Positions 38,473 through 46,989 are shown, numbered from the stretch's first letter. The stretch is 64,000 bases of DNA from Aquibium carbonis (GCF_003970795.1 NZ_RWKW01000043.1:1-64000); one strand, 5' to 3'. Numbers and translations are program-made. Notes: generated from the letters alone by a model not told the origin.

Positions 38473-40002
38473 ATGAACGAGCTCTCCGAACGGTTCGAGC
38501 CGATCGATGCGCCGCGGCCATCAGCCGAGAAGATCCGCTGCGATGCCTGCCCGGTGATGTGCTACATCGCCGAGGGCCGCACCGGGGCCTGCGACCGCTA
38601 TGGCAATCGCGCGGGCCATATCGTGCGGCTCGACCCGGTGACGATCCTCCACCATGCCGAGGAGGTGGGCGGCAAGGCGATCCCCTTCATGGTGGAAGGA
38701 GAGGACTGGGACGGCGGCCTGCTGCAGGGCGCGCGGCCCTTCGTGACGGCGATCGGCGCCGGCACGACCTATCCCGACTACAAGCCGGCGCCCTTCATCG
38801 TCGGCCAGGAGGTCGAAGGGGTCGATCTGGTGACCGTGGTGACCGAAGGCATCTTCTCCTATTGCGGGGTGAAGGTGAAGATCGACACCGACCGGCACAT
38901 CGGCCCCGAGACGGCGATCGTGCGGGCGAAGGGCGAGGCGATCGGCCATGTCACCACCGCCGAGTACGGCTCCCAGATGCTGTCGCTCGGCGGCGTGCAT
39001 CACCTGACCGGCGGCTCGAAGGCGGAGGGGCGCGCCACCTGCGAGGCGATGCTCGACCTGTGCAACAGGAAGCCGGTGGAACTGACCATCGATGGCGGCG
39101 CGACGGTGATCGTCGAGGCCGGCAAGGCGCCCGTGATCGACGGCACGCCGGAGCACCGCATGCGGGTGGGCTGCGGCTCGGCCACCATCGGCATGTTCGC
39201 CACCCAATGGCGCGGGCTGGTCGACGAGGTGGTGGTGGTGGACGACCACATCACCGGCGTCGTGTCGGAGCACCAGGCGGGCAAGGTGCTGGGCTGGGAG
39301 GACACAGGCATCAAGATCGTCGGCCGGCGCTCGACGCCGGGACGCTATTTCAAGGTGTCGGAGCCGGGGCTCGGCTGGGGCGGGACGACGATCACCGACC
39401 CGCTGCAGATCCTGGGCGACTGGAACCCGAAGAAGGGCGCCCGGACGGGCCTGTCGCTCCTGATGGTGTCGACGACGGGGGAGCAGTTCGCCTACTTCGA
39501 ACTGGACGAGGACCTGAAGCCGGTCGGGAAACCGTTTCCGGATCGGTTGCGGAAATCCGTCGAACTGATTGAAGACAATTGCGAACCGGCGCTGTGCACC
39601 GTGCTGTTCATGGCCGGCGCGGGCGGCTCGCTCAGGGCCGGCGTGACGGAGAACCCGGTCAACCTGACGCGGTCGGTGCAAGGCCTGAAGACCTATGTCA
39701 CCTGCGGCGGCGCGCCGGTCTATGTCTGGCCGGGCGGCGGCATCACGATCATGGTGGACGTGATGCGCACGCCTGAAAACGCTTTCGGTTCCGTCCCGAC
39801 GCCGGCGCTGGTGGCGCCGATCGAGTTCACGCTGCGGCGCGACGACTATTTGCGGCTCGGCGGCTATGGCGACGAGATCCGGACCGTGGCGGACGTGCTG
39901 GAGACGGGCGGCGAGTATCGCAGCCCGCGCCAGGTGAGCGGCGCGCCGGCCGGGAACCCGTGGCCGCCGCTGGCGCAGCTTCGCCGGGCTGGGCCGCGAT
40001 GA
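38473..40002 (+). CDS. 6-hydroxynicotinate reductase-like iron-sulfur protein
   Basis: 509 residues, resembling proteins named 6-hydroxynicotinate reductase after the Eubacterium barkeri nicotinate pathway, where the enzyme reduces the hydroxypyridine ring with ferredoxin. A [4Fe-4S]-type cluster is suggested near the N-terminus by C23, C26, C30 and C40 (CDACPVMC...GAC). Gly-rich segments include GATVIVEAGKAPVIDG, GCGSATIGMF and GAGGSLRAGVTENPVN. The family name is from memory of its annotation; in vitro activity of alphaproteobacterial members is not known to me. Placed between a molybdenum hydroxylase and an ApbE-superfamily gene (ATGA overlap), consistent with a reductive N-heterocycle route. 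Confidence 0.75.
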   Translation: MNELSERFEPIDAPRPSAEKIRCDACPVMCYIAEGRTGACDRYGNRAGHIVRLDPVTILHHAEEVGGKAIPFMVEGEDWDGGLLQGARPFVTAIGAGTTYPDYKPAPFIVGQEVEGVDLVTVVTEGIFSYCGVKVKIDTDRHIGPETAIVRAKGEAIGHVTTAEYGSQMLSLGGVHHLTGGSKAEGRATCEAMLDLCNRKPVELTIDGGATVIVEAGKAPVIDGTPEHRMRVGCGSATIGMFATQWRGLVDEVVVVDDHITGVVSEHQAGKVLGWEDTGIKIVGRRSTPGRYFKVSEPGLGWGGTTITDPLQILGDWNPKKGARTGLSLLMVSTTGEQFAYFELDEDLKPVGKPFPDRLRKSVELIEDNCEPALCTVLFMAGAGGSLRAGVTENPVNLTRSVQGLKTYVTCGGAPVYVWPGGGITIMVDVMRTPENAFGSVPTPALVAPIEFTLRRDDYLRLGGYGDEIRTVADVLETGGEYRSPRQVSGAPAGNPWPPLAQLRRAGPR

Positions 40003-41081
40003 CCAGTCCGCAAATCGCCTGGCTGCCCGACGGACGGCGGCTGCACATGAACCACGGGCCGATCGACCTGATCGTCGAGGCCTTCGGGGACGACGACGAG
40101 CGGCAGGCGGCCTATGAACAGGCGGCCGCGCGGTTTGCGACCGTGCTCAGCGAACTGGTGGGGGAATTGCCCGACCTGCGACGGCCGGGCGGGGCGGCGG
40201 CGCGTGGCTTCGTCGGCGCGACCGCGCGGCGCATGGAGACGGCCGCGCGCCGGTTCAGCGACGACGGCGCGATGTTCGTCACGCCGATGGCGGCGGTGGC
40301 GGGCGCGGTGGCCGACGAGGTGCTGGCGGCGATGGTGGCCGGGCGCAGGCTCGACCGCGCCTATGTGAATGACGGCGGCGACATCGCGCTGCATCTGGCG
40401 CCTGGACGATCGCTCGGGCTCGCCATCGGCGGCAAGGACGAGACCATGGCCGATCGCGTCACGGTGTGCGCCGAGGACGCCGTGCGCGGCGTGGCGACCT
40501 CGGGCTGGCGCGGCCGCAGCCATTCGCTTGGCATCGCCGATGCGGTGACGGTTCTGGCGCGCGATGCGGCGAGCGCCGACGTCGCCGCGACGCTGATCGC
40601 CAATGCGGTGGATTTGCCGGGACATCAGGCGATCGGTCGCATGCCGGCTGTCGAGCTTTCGCCGGACAGCGATCTGGGCAAGCGGCTGGTGACGGTTTCG
40701 GTCGGCGTGCTGACGGAGGGCGAGGTAGGCGCGGCGCTGGAGCGGGGGCTGGCCGTGGCCGAGGATTTTCGACGGCGCGGGTGGATCGCGGCGGCGGCGC
40801 TGTTTCTGGCGGGGGAAGGGCGGGTGTGTCGATCGACAGAGGCTGCGTTCCTTCGCGCCCCCCTCTGCCTGCCGGCATCTCCCCCACGGGTGGGGAGATC
40901 GCCTTCACGTCGGGTTTCGCAAATCACCGATGGCGCAGGAAATGCGGCGGCGCCGAAGCTGCCGATCTCCCCCCGTGTGGGGGAGATGGGCGGCAGCCCA
41001 GAGGGGGGCGCCGCAAAGCGCTTGTCCGACAGCAAGCGTGATCATCGATCGCGCGTTTTCCGTGAGAGCAAACATGCCTGA
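39999..41081 (+). CDS. UPF0280-family (ApbE superfamily) protein with repeat-derived C-terminal tail
   Basis: 360 residues. Residues about 1-285 match the UPF0280/COG2122 family, related to the ApbE FMN transferase: YVNDGGDIALHLA and GVATSGWRGRSHSLGIADAVTV. The family is normally about 280-290 residues. From about 287 to the end the sequence is the translation of two facing palindromic repeat elements (LPASPPRVGRSPSRRV, PKLPISPRVGEMGGSPEGG), so the tail is an insertion product, probably disordered. Coupled by ATGA to the reductase gene. It may flavinylate the reductase next door; inferred from neighbourhood only. The last 8 bases overlap the next gene. Confidence 0.8.
   Translation: MTSPQIAWLPDGRRLHMNHGPIDLIVEAFGDDDERQAAYEQAAARFATVLSELVGELPDLRRPGGAAARGFVGATARRMETAARRFSDDGAMFVTPMAAVAGAVADEVLAAMVAGRRLDRAYVNDGGDIALHLAPGRSLGLAIGGKDETMADRVTVCAEDAVRGVATSGWRGRSHSLGIADAVTVLARDAASADVAATLIANAVDLPGHQAIGRMPAVELSPDSDLGKRLVTVSVGVLTEGEVGAALERGLAVAEDFRRRGWIAAAALFLAGEGRVCRSTEAAFLRAPLCLPASPPRVGRSPSRRVSQITDGAGNAAAPKLPISPRVGEMGGSPEGGAAKRLSDSKRDHRSRVFRESKHA
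40856..41013. repeat. Facing pair of palindromic elements at the 3' end of the UPF0280 gene
   Basis: Copy one at 40856-40905 begins CGCCCCCCTCTGCCTGCC and ends GGGGAGATCGCC. Copy two, inverted, at about 40951-41013, ends AGAGGGGGGCGCC and starts CGCCGAAGCTGCCGATCTCC. Both match the element within pdhC. The pair is translated as the C-terminal tail of the UPF0280 protein. Confidence 0.8.
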
Positions 41082-41658
41082 ATTTCCCATTCGCAAGATC
41101 ATCGCCACCGTCGAGGATATCTTTCACGACGGCGGGCCGGCGGTGGGCGAGCCGCGGCGACGCGGCGTGGCGATGGCGCTTGTGCGGAACCCGTTCGCCG
41201 GCCGCCACGAACCGAACCTGCAGCCGGCGATGAAGGACCTGGAGCCGCTCGGCCTGCTCTTGACGGACAAGCTGATCCGGGCCTTCGGCGACGACGCGGC
41301 GCGCATCGATGCCTATGGCAAGGGCGCCATCGTCGGCACCGCCGGCGAGATCGAGCATGGCGCGCTCTGGCACGTGCCCGGCGGCTATGCCATGCGCGGG
41401 CGGATCGAGCCGTCGAAGGCGATCGTGCCGTCGGCGATGAAGGTCGGCGCGTTCGGGGCGAGCCTCGACGTGCCGCTCGGCCACGTCAACGCCGCCTATG
41501 TACGCAGCCATTTCGATGCGATCACGGTGACGGCGCCGGACGGGCCGCGCGCCGACGAGATCCTGTTTTGCCTGGCGATGAGTTGCGGCGGACGCGTGCA
41601 TTCGCGCATGGGCGGGCTGGAAGCGTTCCAGGTGACCGGCGAGGACGGTTTGCGATGA
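41074..41658 (+). CDS. AA_synth (DUF1185) family protein
   Basis: 194 residues of the family often annotated 'amino acid synthesis family protein' (PF06684). Start MPEFPIRKIIATVEDIFHDGG, then RRGVAMALVRNPFAGRHEP, GKGAIVGTAGEIEHGALWHVP, KVGAFGASLDVPLGHVNAAY and the C-terminal CLAMSCGGRVHSRMGG. The family name does not reflect a proven reaction; it recurs next to hydantoinase and hydroxylase genes, suggesting a role in ring degradation. GAGA lies seven bases before the ATG. Overlaps upstream by 8 bases and the marR gene downstream by 4. Confidence 0.85.
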   Translation: MPEFPIRKIIATVEDIFHDGGPAVGEPRRRGVAMALVRNPFAGRHEPNLQPAMKDLEPLGLLLTDKLIRAFGDDAARIDAYGKGAIVGTAGEIEHGALWHVPGGYAMRGRIEPSKAIVPSAMKVGAFGASLDVPLGHVNAAYVRSHFDAITVTAPDGPRADEILFCLAMSCGGRVHSRMGGLEAFQVTGEDGLR

Positions 41659-42104
41659 GCGCGGTCAAGGCGCTGAAGCTGGTGAAGCCGGAGCCTGCGG
41701 ACTACAGGCTCCAGGACCAGGTGGGGTTCGTGCTGCGCAAGGCCAACCAGCGGCACCTGGCGATCTTCGCGACCCATATCGGCGACCTGACGCCGCCGCA
41801 ATTTGCGGCACTGGCCAAGCTGGCCGAGGTGGGCGAGACCTCGCAGAACCAACTCGGCACGCTGGTGGCGATGGATGCCGCGACCATCAAGGGCGTGATC
41901 GACCGGTTGAAGGGGCGGGGACTGGTCGAGGTCCGCAACCATGACGAGGACCGGCGCCGGATCGTGGTGTCGCTGACACAGGCCGGCTCCGAGGCTCTGG
42001 CGCGCCTTGTTCCGGTGGCCCGCGCCGTGACCGAGGAGACGCTGTCGCCGCTGACCGCGCGCGAGGCGGCGACGCTGATGCGGCTCCTGGCGAAGATGGG
42101 GTGA
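41655..42104 (+). CDS. MarR-family transcriptional regulator of the catabolic operon
   Basis: 149-residue winged-helix regulator: LTPPQFAALAKLAEVGETSQNQ, recognition helix MDAATIKGVIDRLKGRGLV, wing NHDEDRRRIVVSLTQAGSE. It is the last gene of the hydroxylase operon (ATGA overlap with the AA_synth gene), so it is probably autoregulated with the pathway and responds to a pathway metabolite. It ends 16 bases before the convergent hyuB gene stop. Confidence 0.9.
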   Translation: MSAVKALKLVKPEPADYRLQDQVGFVLRKANQRHLAIFATHIGDLTPPQFAALAKLAEVGETSQNQLGTLVAMDAATIKGVIDRLKGRGLVEVRNHDEDRRRIVVSLTQAGSEALARLVPVARAVTEETLSPLTAREAATLMRLLAKMG

Positions 42105-42120
42105 GGGTGGCAATGAGCCG

Positions 42121-43812
42121 TCAGCCCCCCGCGCCGAACCTCTCCGCCGCTTCCTCCGCCGTATAATACCCCATCTCGACGTCGCGGCGCACCAGCGCCG
42201 TGTCGCGCATGGCCGGATCGCCATAGCCTCCGCCGCCCGGGGTGCCGACGCTGACGCGGTCGCCGGGCTTCATCGGGATGTCCTGTTCCTTCGACAGGTG
42301 TTCGGGCACGTGCGCGATGCCGCTGCGCCAGACGGTGACGGTGTTGACCGCGCCGTCGCCGCCGCCGAGCGCGCCCTGCGGGCCGAAGCGGCCATGGTCC
42401 ATGACGAAGGAGGCCCGCGCCTCGCCGCGCAGGAGCTCGATCTCGTAGGAGAGGCCAAACCCGCCGCGATGCTTCCCGGCGCCGCCGGAGCCCTCGCGCA
42501 GCGCGTAGTGGCGGTAGAGGATCGGATAGGCCTGTTCCATGACCTCGATCGGCGGCGATTTCGAAATGCCGATGGTGGAACAGCCGTTCGACAACCCGTC
42601 ATGATCGGCATTGCCGCCATAACCGCCACCGGAGATCTGATACATCACGTAGCCGCGCCCGCGCGCCGGATCGAAACCGCCGAGGGCGAAATTGCCGGAC
42701 GAGCCCGCGGGCGCCGCCGTCACCTTGTCGGGCACGGCCTGCACCATGGCGGCGAAGACGGCCTCGGCGATGCGCTGCGACACCTCGGCCGCGCAGCCGG
42801 AGACCGGACGCGGGTATTGCGCGTCGAGGAAGGTGCCCTCGGGGCGCTTCACGATCAGCGGCTCGAATGCGCCGGCGCTGATCGGCACGTCGGGGAAGAT
42901 GTGACGGATCGCCAGATAGACCGACGACAAGGTGGTGGCCAGCACCGAGTTCATCGGCCCCGCGCAGGGCGCGCTGGAGCCGGCAAAGTCGAAGGTCAGC
43001 GTGTCGCCCGCCTTCTCGATGGCGAGCGCGATGGTCAGCGGCTCGTTCACGACGCCGTCGGAATCGACGAAGGCGGTCGAGCGCCAGGTGCCGTCCGGGA
43101 TCTCGGCGATGCGGGCGCGCATCTGGTCGGCGGCGCGGCGGCGCAGCTCGGCGATGGCTGCGGTGATGGTGTCGTCGCCATAACGGTCGAGGATGCCGGC
43201 GAGCCGCTCGGCGCCGACCATCAGAGCGGCGGCCTGCGCCTTGATGTCGCCGATGCGCTGATCGGCGATGCGGATGTTGGAGGCAATGATGGCGTGGATC
43301 TCGGGGTCGAGCTTTCCCCGCTTGAACAGCTTGACCGGCGGCAGGCGCAGGCCCTCCTGCTCCACGGCGGTGGCGGACGCCGAGAAACCGCCCGGCACCG
43401 AGCCGCCGATGTCGGGCCAGTGGCCGGTGTTGGAGAGCCAGCAGAAGATCTTTCCGTCGCGCCAGACCGGCATTGCGAAGCGCACGTCCATCAGATGCGT
43501 GCCGCCGAGATAGGGGTCGTTGACGATGTAGATGTCGCCTTCCTCCGGCGGCTGGCAGCGGCCGTCGGCGATCATCTCGATGATGGTGCGGGTGGAGTAC
43601 TGCATGACCCCGACGAAGACCGGCAGGCCACCAATCCCTTGTGCGATCAGCGACCCGTCCTCGGCCGAATAGATGCCGTCGGAGCGGTCGTTGGCCTCGG
43701 CGATGACGGGCGAGAAGGCGGCGCGCGAGAAGGTCAGGTCCATCTCGTCGCAGACCTGGGCGAGTGCCGCCTGGATGACGGAGAGCGTGATGGCGTCGAG
43801 CGGCTTGGTCAT
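42121..43812 (-). CDS. hyuB: Hydantoinase B / oxoprolinase family protein
   Basis: 563-residue partner of the ATP-dependent hydantoinase/5-oxoprolinase complex. Typical start LSVIQAALAQVCDEMDLTFSRAAFSPVI with SDGIYSAEDGSLIAQG, then VNDPYLGGTHLMDV, GHWPDIGGSVPG, and the C-terminal Gly-rich block GGSGGAGKHRGGFG and GTPGGGGYGDPAMRD. The B subunit supplies part of the ATP-driven lactam-opening site. ATG overlaps the hyuA stop. Convergent with the regulator at 41655. Confidence 0.92.
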   Translation of the reverse strand: MTKPLDAITLSVIQAALAQVCDEMDLTFSRAAFSPVIAEANDRSDGIYSAEDGSLIAQGIGGLPVFVGVMQYSTRTIIEMIADGRCQPPEEGDIYIVNDPYLGGTHLMDVRFAMPVWRDGKIFCWLSNTGHWPDIGGSVPGGFSASATAVEQEGLRLPPVKLFKRGKLDPEIHAIIASNIRIADQRIGDIKAQAAALMVGAERLAGILDRYGDDTITAAIAELRRRAADQMRARIAEIPDGTWRSTAFVDSDGVVNEPLTIALAIEKAGDTLTFDFAGSSAPCAGPMNSVLATTLSSVYLAIRHIFPDVPISAGAFEPLIVKRPEGTFLDAQYPRPVSGCAAEVSQRIAEAVFAAMVQAVPDKVTAAPAGSSGNFALGGFDPARGRGYVMYQISGGGYGGNADHDGLSNGCSTIGISKSPPIEVMEQAYPILYRHYALREGSGGAGKHRGGFGLSYEIELLRGEARASFVMDHGRFGPQGALGGGDGAVNTVTVWRSGIAHVPEHLSKEQDIPMKPGDRVSVGTPGGGGYGDPAMRDTALVRRDVEMGYYTAEEAAERFGAGG

Positions 43813-45887
43813 GCGGTTGCGCCTCCGATCGTGATGATCAAATTGCCATCGGCATCGGTTTCGAGCCGGTCGCCGGGCGGCAGCACGGTGGTCGCGTCCA
43901 TCTGCTCGAGGATCGCCGGGCCATCGAGCGATGCGTCGAGCGGCAGGCGTTCGCGGGCATAGACCGGCGTGTCGATGAAGGCGCCGTCGAACCAGACGGG
44001 ACGGACCTCGTTCAGGGCGCTGGCGAGATCGGCCGCGCGGCCGGCCGGATCGATCAGCGTCGACAGGTCGAGGGGGGCACGCAGACCAATGACGGACGTG
44101 TTGAGGTTGACGAGGCTGGCGCGGATCTCGGGGAGTTCCACCTTGAAGCGGGCGAAATAGGCCTGCTCGAACAGGGCTTGCAGCGTGGCGCGATCGACCG
44201 TGCCGGAGGGCAGGGGCACGTTGAGGAGATGGGTCTGGCCGACGAACTGCATGTCGGCCGAATGCAGCACCTGCACGCTTTGCGGCTTGACCACCTCGGC
44301 GTCGATCAGCGCCATGCCGTCGGCCGCCTGGGCGGCGAGAATGGCCTGCATGGCCGCCTCGTCGAGGCCGGCGACGGGCTGGTTGACGGTGCGGACGAAA
44401 TCATGCCGCAGGTCTGCGACGACGCAGCCGAGCGCATTGGTGATGCCGGGGCGCGCCGGGATGAGGACCCTGGGAATGCCGAGTTCGCGGGCAAGCGCCG
44501 CCGCGTGCAGCGGTCCCGCACCGCCGAAAGCGAAGAGGGCGAAGTCGCGCGGGTCGTTGCCCTTGGCGATCGAGACCATGCGGATGGCGCCGGCCATCTT
44601 CATGTTGGCGATGGTGAGCACGGCGCCGGCCGCCGAGACGGCATCGACGCCGAGCCGCCTGCCCAGCCTGTCGGCGAAGATGACGCCGATGTCCCGGACG
44701 CTGGCGGCATTGGCAACCGACAGGAGCTTCTTCGCGTTCAGCCGCCCGAGCAGAAGGTTGGCGTCCGAGATGGTCGGTTCCACGCCGCCGCGCCCGTAGC
44801 AGATCGGGCCGGGCGTGGCGCCGGCGCTCTCGGGACCGACCTGGAGCAGGCCGGCATCGTCGACGCGGGCGATCGAGCCGCCGCCGGCCCCGACCGTGTG
44901 GACGTCGACCATCGGAACGTGGATCGGCATGGCGTATTCGATCTCGATCTCGTTGGAGACCGCCGGCCGCGCGCCGCGGATCAGCGCCACGTCGGTCGAG
45001 GTGCCGCCCATGTCGTAGGTGACGAGGTTGTCGAAGCCGGCGCGTCGCCCGGTGTAGGCGGCGGCCATGACGCCCGATGCCGGGCCCGACATCACGGTCT
45101 TCGCGGCCTCGCGGGTGACGCGCGCAGCCGAGATCATGCCGCCATTGCCGTTCATGATCAGGAATTCGCGGCGATAACCGCGCGTCTGCAACTCATGGCG
45201 CAGCCGCTCGACATAGCGCTTCAGGATCGGCTGGACCGAGGCGTTGACGGCGGCGGTGACGCCGCGTTCGAACTCGCGCGCCTCCGACAGGAGCGCGTGG
45301 CCCATGGTGACGTGGTCGTTCGGCCAGATTTCGGCCGCGATCTCGGCGGCACGCAGTTCGTGCGCGGGGTTGGCATAGGCATGCAGGAAGTGGATGACGA
45401 GCGACTCGCAGCCGGCGTCGAGCAGTTGCCGGACGGCGGCGCGGACGCCCTCCTCGTCGAGCGGGGTGCGGACAGTGCCGGTCGCTTCGAGCCGCTCGGA
45501 GACTTCAAGCCTGAGATTGCGCTGGATCAAGGGCACGAAGACGCCTGTCATGCCATAAGGCTGGGGGCGCGTACGCCGGCCGAGTTCGAGCACGTCGCGG
45601 AAACCGGCTGTGGTGATCATGCCGGTGCGCGCCAGGCGCCGCTCGAGGACCGCGTTGGTGGTGGTGGTCGTGCCATGGACGAGGAGGTCGATGTCGGAGA
45701 TCGGAAAGCTGGTCGCCTCGATCGCGCGGATGACGCCGAAGGCCTGGTTGTCGAGGGTCGTCGGGGTCTTGGCGAGATGGACCTTGCCGCCGCTGGCGCC
45801 GTCGATCAGGATCAGGTCGGTGAAGGTCCCGCCGACATCCACGCCGGCGACGACGCTTTCGGATGATGCGCCGTTTTTCTCGTCCAT
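43809..45887 (-). CDS. hyuA: Hydantoinase A / oxoprolinase family protein
   Basis: 692-residue ATP-binding subunit. N-terminal actin-like phosphate loop VAGVDVGGTFTDLILID, HGTTTTTNAVLER, GFRDVLELGRRTRP, then MSGPASGVMAAAYTG, YDMGGTSTDVALIRG and FGGAGPLHAAALARELG. With HyuB it would use ATP to open a cyclic amide such as a hydantoin, 5-oxoproline or, in this context, a reduced oxo-pyridine. The ATG at 45887 is preferred over TTG at 45902. The promoter region to the right has a GntR-like palindrome at 45968. Confidence 0.92.
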   Translation of the reverse strand: MDEKNGASSESVVAGVDVGGTFTDLILIDGASGGKVHLAKTPTTLDNQAFGVIRAIEATSFPISDIDLLVHGTTTTTNAVLERRLARTGMITTAGFRDVLELGRRTRPQPYGMTGVFVPLIQRNLRLEVSERLEATGTVRTPLDEEGVRAAVRQLLDAGCESLVIHFLHAYANPAHELRAAEIAAEIWPNDHVTMGHALLSEAREFERGVTAAVNASVQPILKRYVERLRHELQTRGYRREFLIMNGNGGMISAARVTREAAKTVMSGPASGVMAAAYTGRRAGFDNLVTYDMGGTSTDVALIRGARPAVSNEIEIEYAMPIHVPMVDVHTVGAGGGSIARVDDAGLLQVGPESAGATPGPICYGRGGVEPTISDANLLLGRLNAKKLLSVANAASVRDIGVIFADRLGRRLGVDAVSAAGAVLTIANMKMAGAIRMVSIAKGNDPRDFALFAFGGAGPLHAAALARELGIPRVLIPARPGITNALGCVVADLRHDFVRTVNQPVAGLDEAAMQAILAAQAADGMALIDAEVVKPQSVQVLHSADMQFVGQTHLLNVPLPSGTVDRATLQALFEQAYFARFKVELPEIRASLVNLNTSVIGLRAPLDLSTLIDPAGRAADLASALNEVRPVWFDGAFIDTPVYARERLPLDASLDGPAILEQMDATTVLPPGDRLETDADGNLIITIGGATA

Positions 45888-45967
45888 GCCCGTTTCCCGC
45901 AACCACGACCTCAGGGATGGGCGCAGTTTGGAATGGCAGACTACCCGTGCGCCTTGACCCGAAAATC

Positions 45968-45981
45968 ATTTGTATACTAAT
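45968..45981. promoter_or_regulatory. GntR-type operator candidate upstream of hyuA
   Basis: ATTTGTATACTAAT, a palindrome (ATT-x-GTATAC-x-AAT) with the GT...AC core of FCD-GntR operators, 80 bases upstream of the hyuA start. It shares ATCATTTGTAT with the site at 34600-34610. It sits between divergent hyuA and the ferredoxin reductase gene and could control both. Confidence 0.5.
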
Positions 45982-46094
45982 AATTCCGGGGAGCAAGGGC
46001 GCGCCTCGCCGTCGCATTGTCACCCCGTGGGAATCCGGCACCGTTTCGTGCTATGGAACCCCGCTCGAAACACCAGCCCGGGAGAGTTGAGCCG

Positions 46095-46916
46095 ATGACC
46101 GCGGTGCCCGCCAACGAGAATGCAGCGCCCCTGCGCTTTCCGATCCCGGCCAACGTCCATGCCGAGACGGTTGTTTCGGTGACGCATTACACCGACAGCC
46201 TGTTCTCGTTTCGCATCACCCGGCCGCAGAGCTTTCGCTTCCGCTCCGGCGAGTTCGTGATGATCGGCCTGCCGAATGCCGAAAAGCCGATCTTCCGCGC
46301 CTATTCGATCGCCAGCCCCGCCTGGGACGAGGAACTGGAGTTCTATTCGATCAAGGTTCCGGACGGCCCGCTGACCTCGGAACTGCAGAAGATCGCGCCG
46401 GGCGATACGATCCTGCTGCGCCAGAAGTCGACCGGCACGCTGGTGCTCGACGCGCTGAAGCCCGGCAAGCGGCTGTGGATGATCGCCACCGGCACAGGCA
46501 TCGCGCCTTTTGCCAGCCTGATCCGCGATCCCGAGACGTACGACAAGTTCGAACAGGTGGTGCTGACCAACACCTGCCGGGGCGTGGCCGAACTGCAATA
46601 TGGCGACCAGTTGTTCGCCGCCGTGTCGGAAGACCCGCTGATCGGCGAACTGACGGCAGGCCGGCTGACCTATTACGCCACGACCACGCGCGAGGACTCG
46701 CCCCGGACGGGCCGCATCACCGACCTGATCTCGTCGGGCAAGCTGTTTGCGGATCTGGGATTCGACGCGTTCGATCCCGAAACGGACCGGGTGATGATCT
46801 GCGGCTCGATCGACATGATCCGCGACGTGTCGAAGCTGGTGGCGGATTTCGGGCTGGTCGAAGGCTCCAACGCCGCGCCCGCCGATTTCGTGGTGGAACG
46901 CGCTTTCGTCGGCTGA
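46095..46916 (+). CDS. fpr: Ferredoxin/flavodoxin-NADP+ reductase
   Basis: 273-residue FAD enzyme exchanging electrons between NADPH and ferredoxin or flavodoxin. FAD-binding RAYSIASP and the LTSELQKI segment, NADP-binding ATGTGIAPFASLIRDPETY, and the bacterial subclass C-terminal FVVERAFVG. The ATG at 46095 follows GGGAGAG. It can be a housekeeping oxidative-stress gene in rhizobia, but lying divergent from hyuA it could supply reduced ferredoxin to the 6-hydroxynicotinate-reductase-like protein. Terminator follows at 46946. Confidence 0.94.
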   Translation: MTAVPANENAAPLRFPIPANVHAETVVSVTHYTDSLFSFRITRPQSFRFRSGEFVMIGLPNAEKPIFRAYSIASPAWDEELEFYSIKVPDGPLTSELQKIAPGDTILLRQKSTGTLVLDALKPGKRLWMIATGTGIAPFASLIRDPETYDKFEQVVLTNTCRGVAELQYGDQLFAAVSEDPLIGELTAGRLTYYATTTREDSPRTGRITDLISSGKLFADLGFDAFDPETDRVMICGSIDMIRDVSKLVADFGLVEGSNAAPADFVVERAFVG

Positions 46917-46945
46917 TCGCCGCCGGTTCGAACATGGCGTTTTCA

Positions 46946-46980
46946 GAGCGGTGGCCCGATCGGCCGCCGCTCTTTCTTTC
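46946..46980. terminator. Intrinsic terminator between fpr and the convergent hydrolase gene
   Basis: GAGCGGTGGCC (46946-46956), loop CGATC, GGCCGCCGCTC (46962-46972): 11 bp with one G-U pair, followed by TTTCTTTC. Serves fpr and may act on the opposing gene too. Confidence 0.75.
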
Positions 46981-46989
46981 AAGGCCGAC

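Noticed and set aside
38473-40002. Firm assignment of an ApbE flavin-attachment site in the reductase-like protein
   Set aside because: GCGSATIG only loosely fits the acceptor consensus, so it is kept as a hypothesis in the findings, not as a feature.
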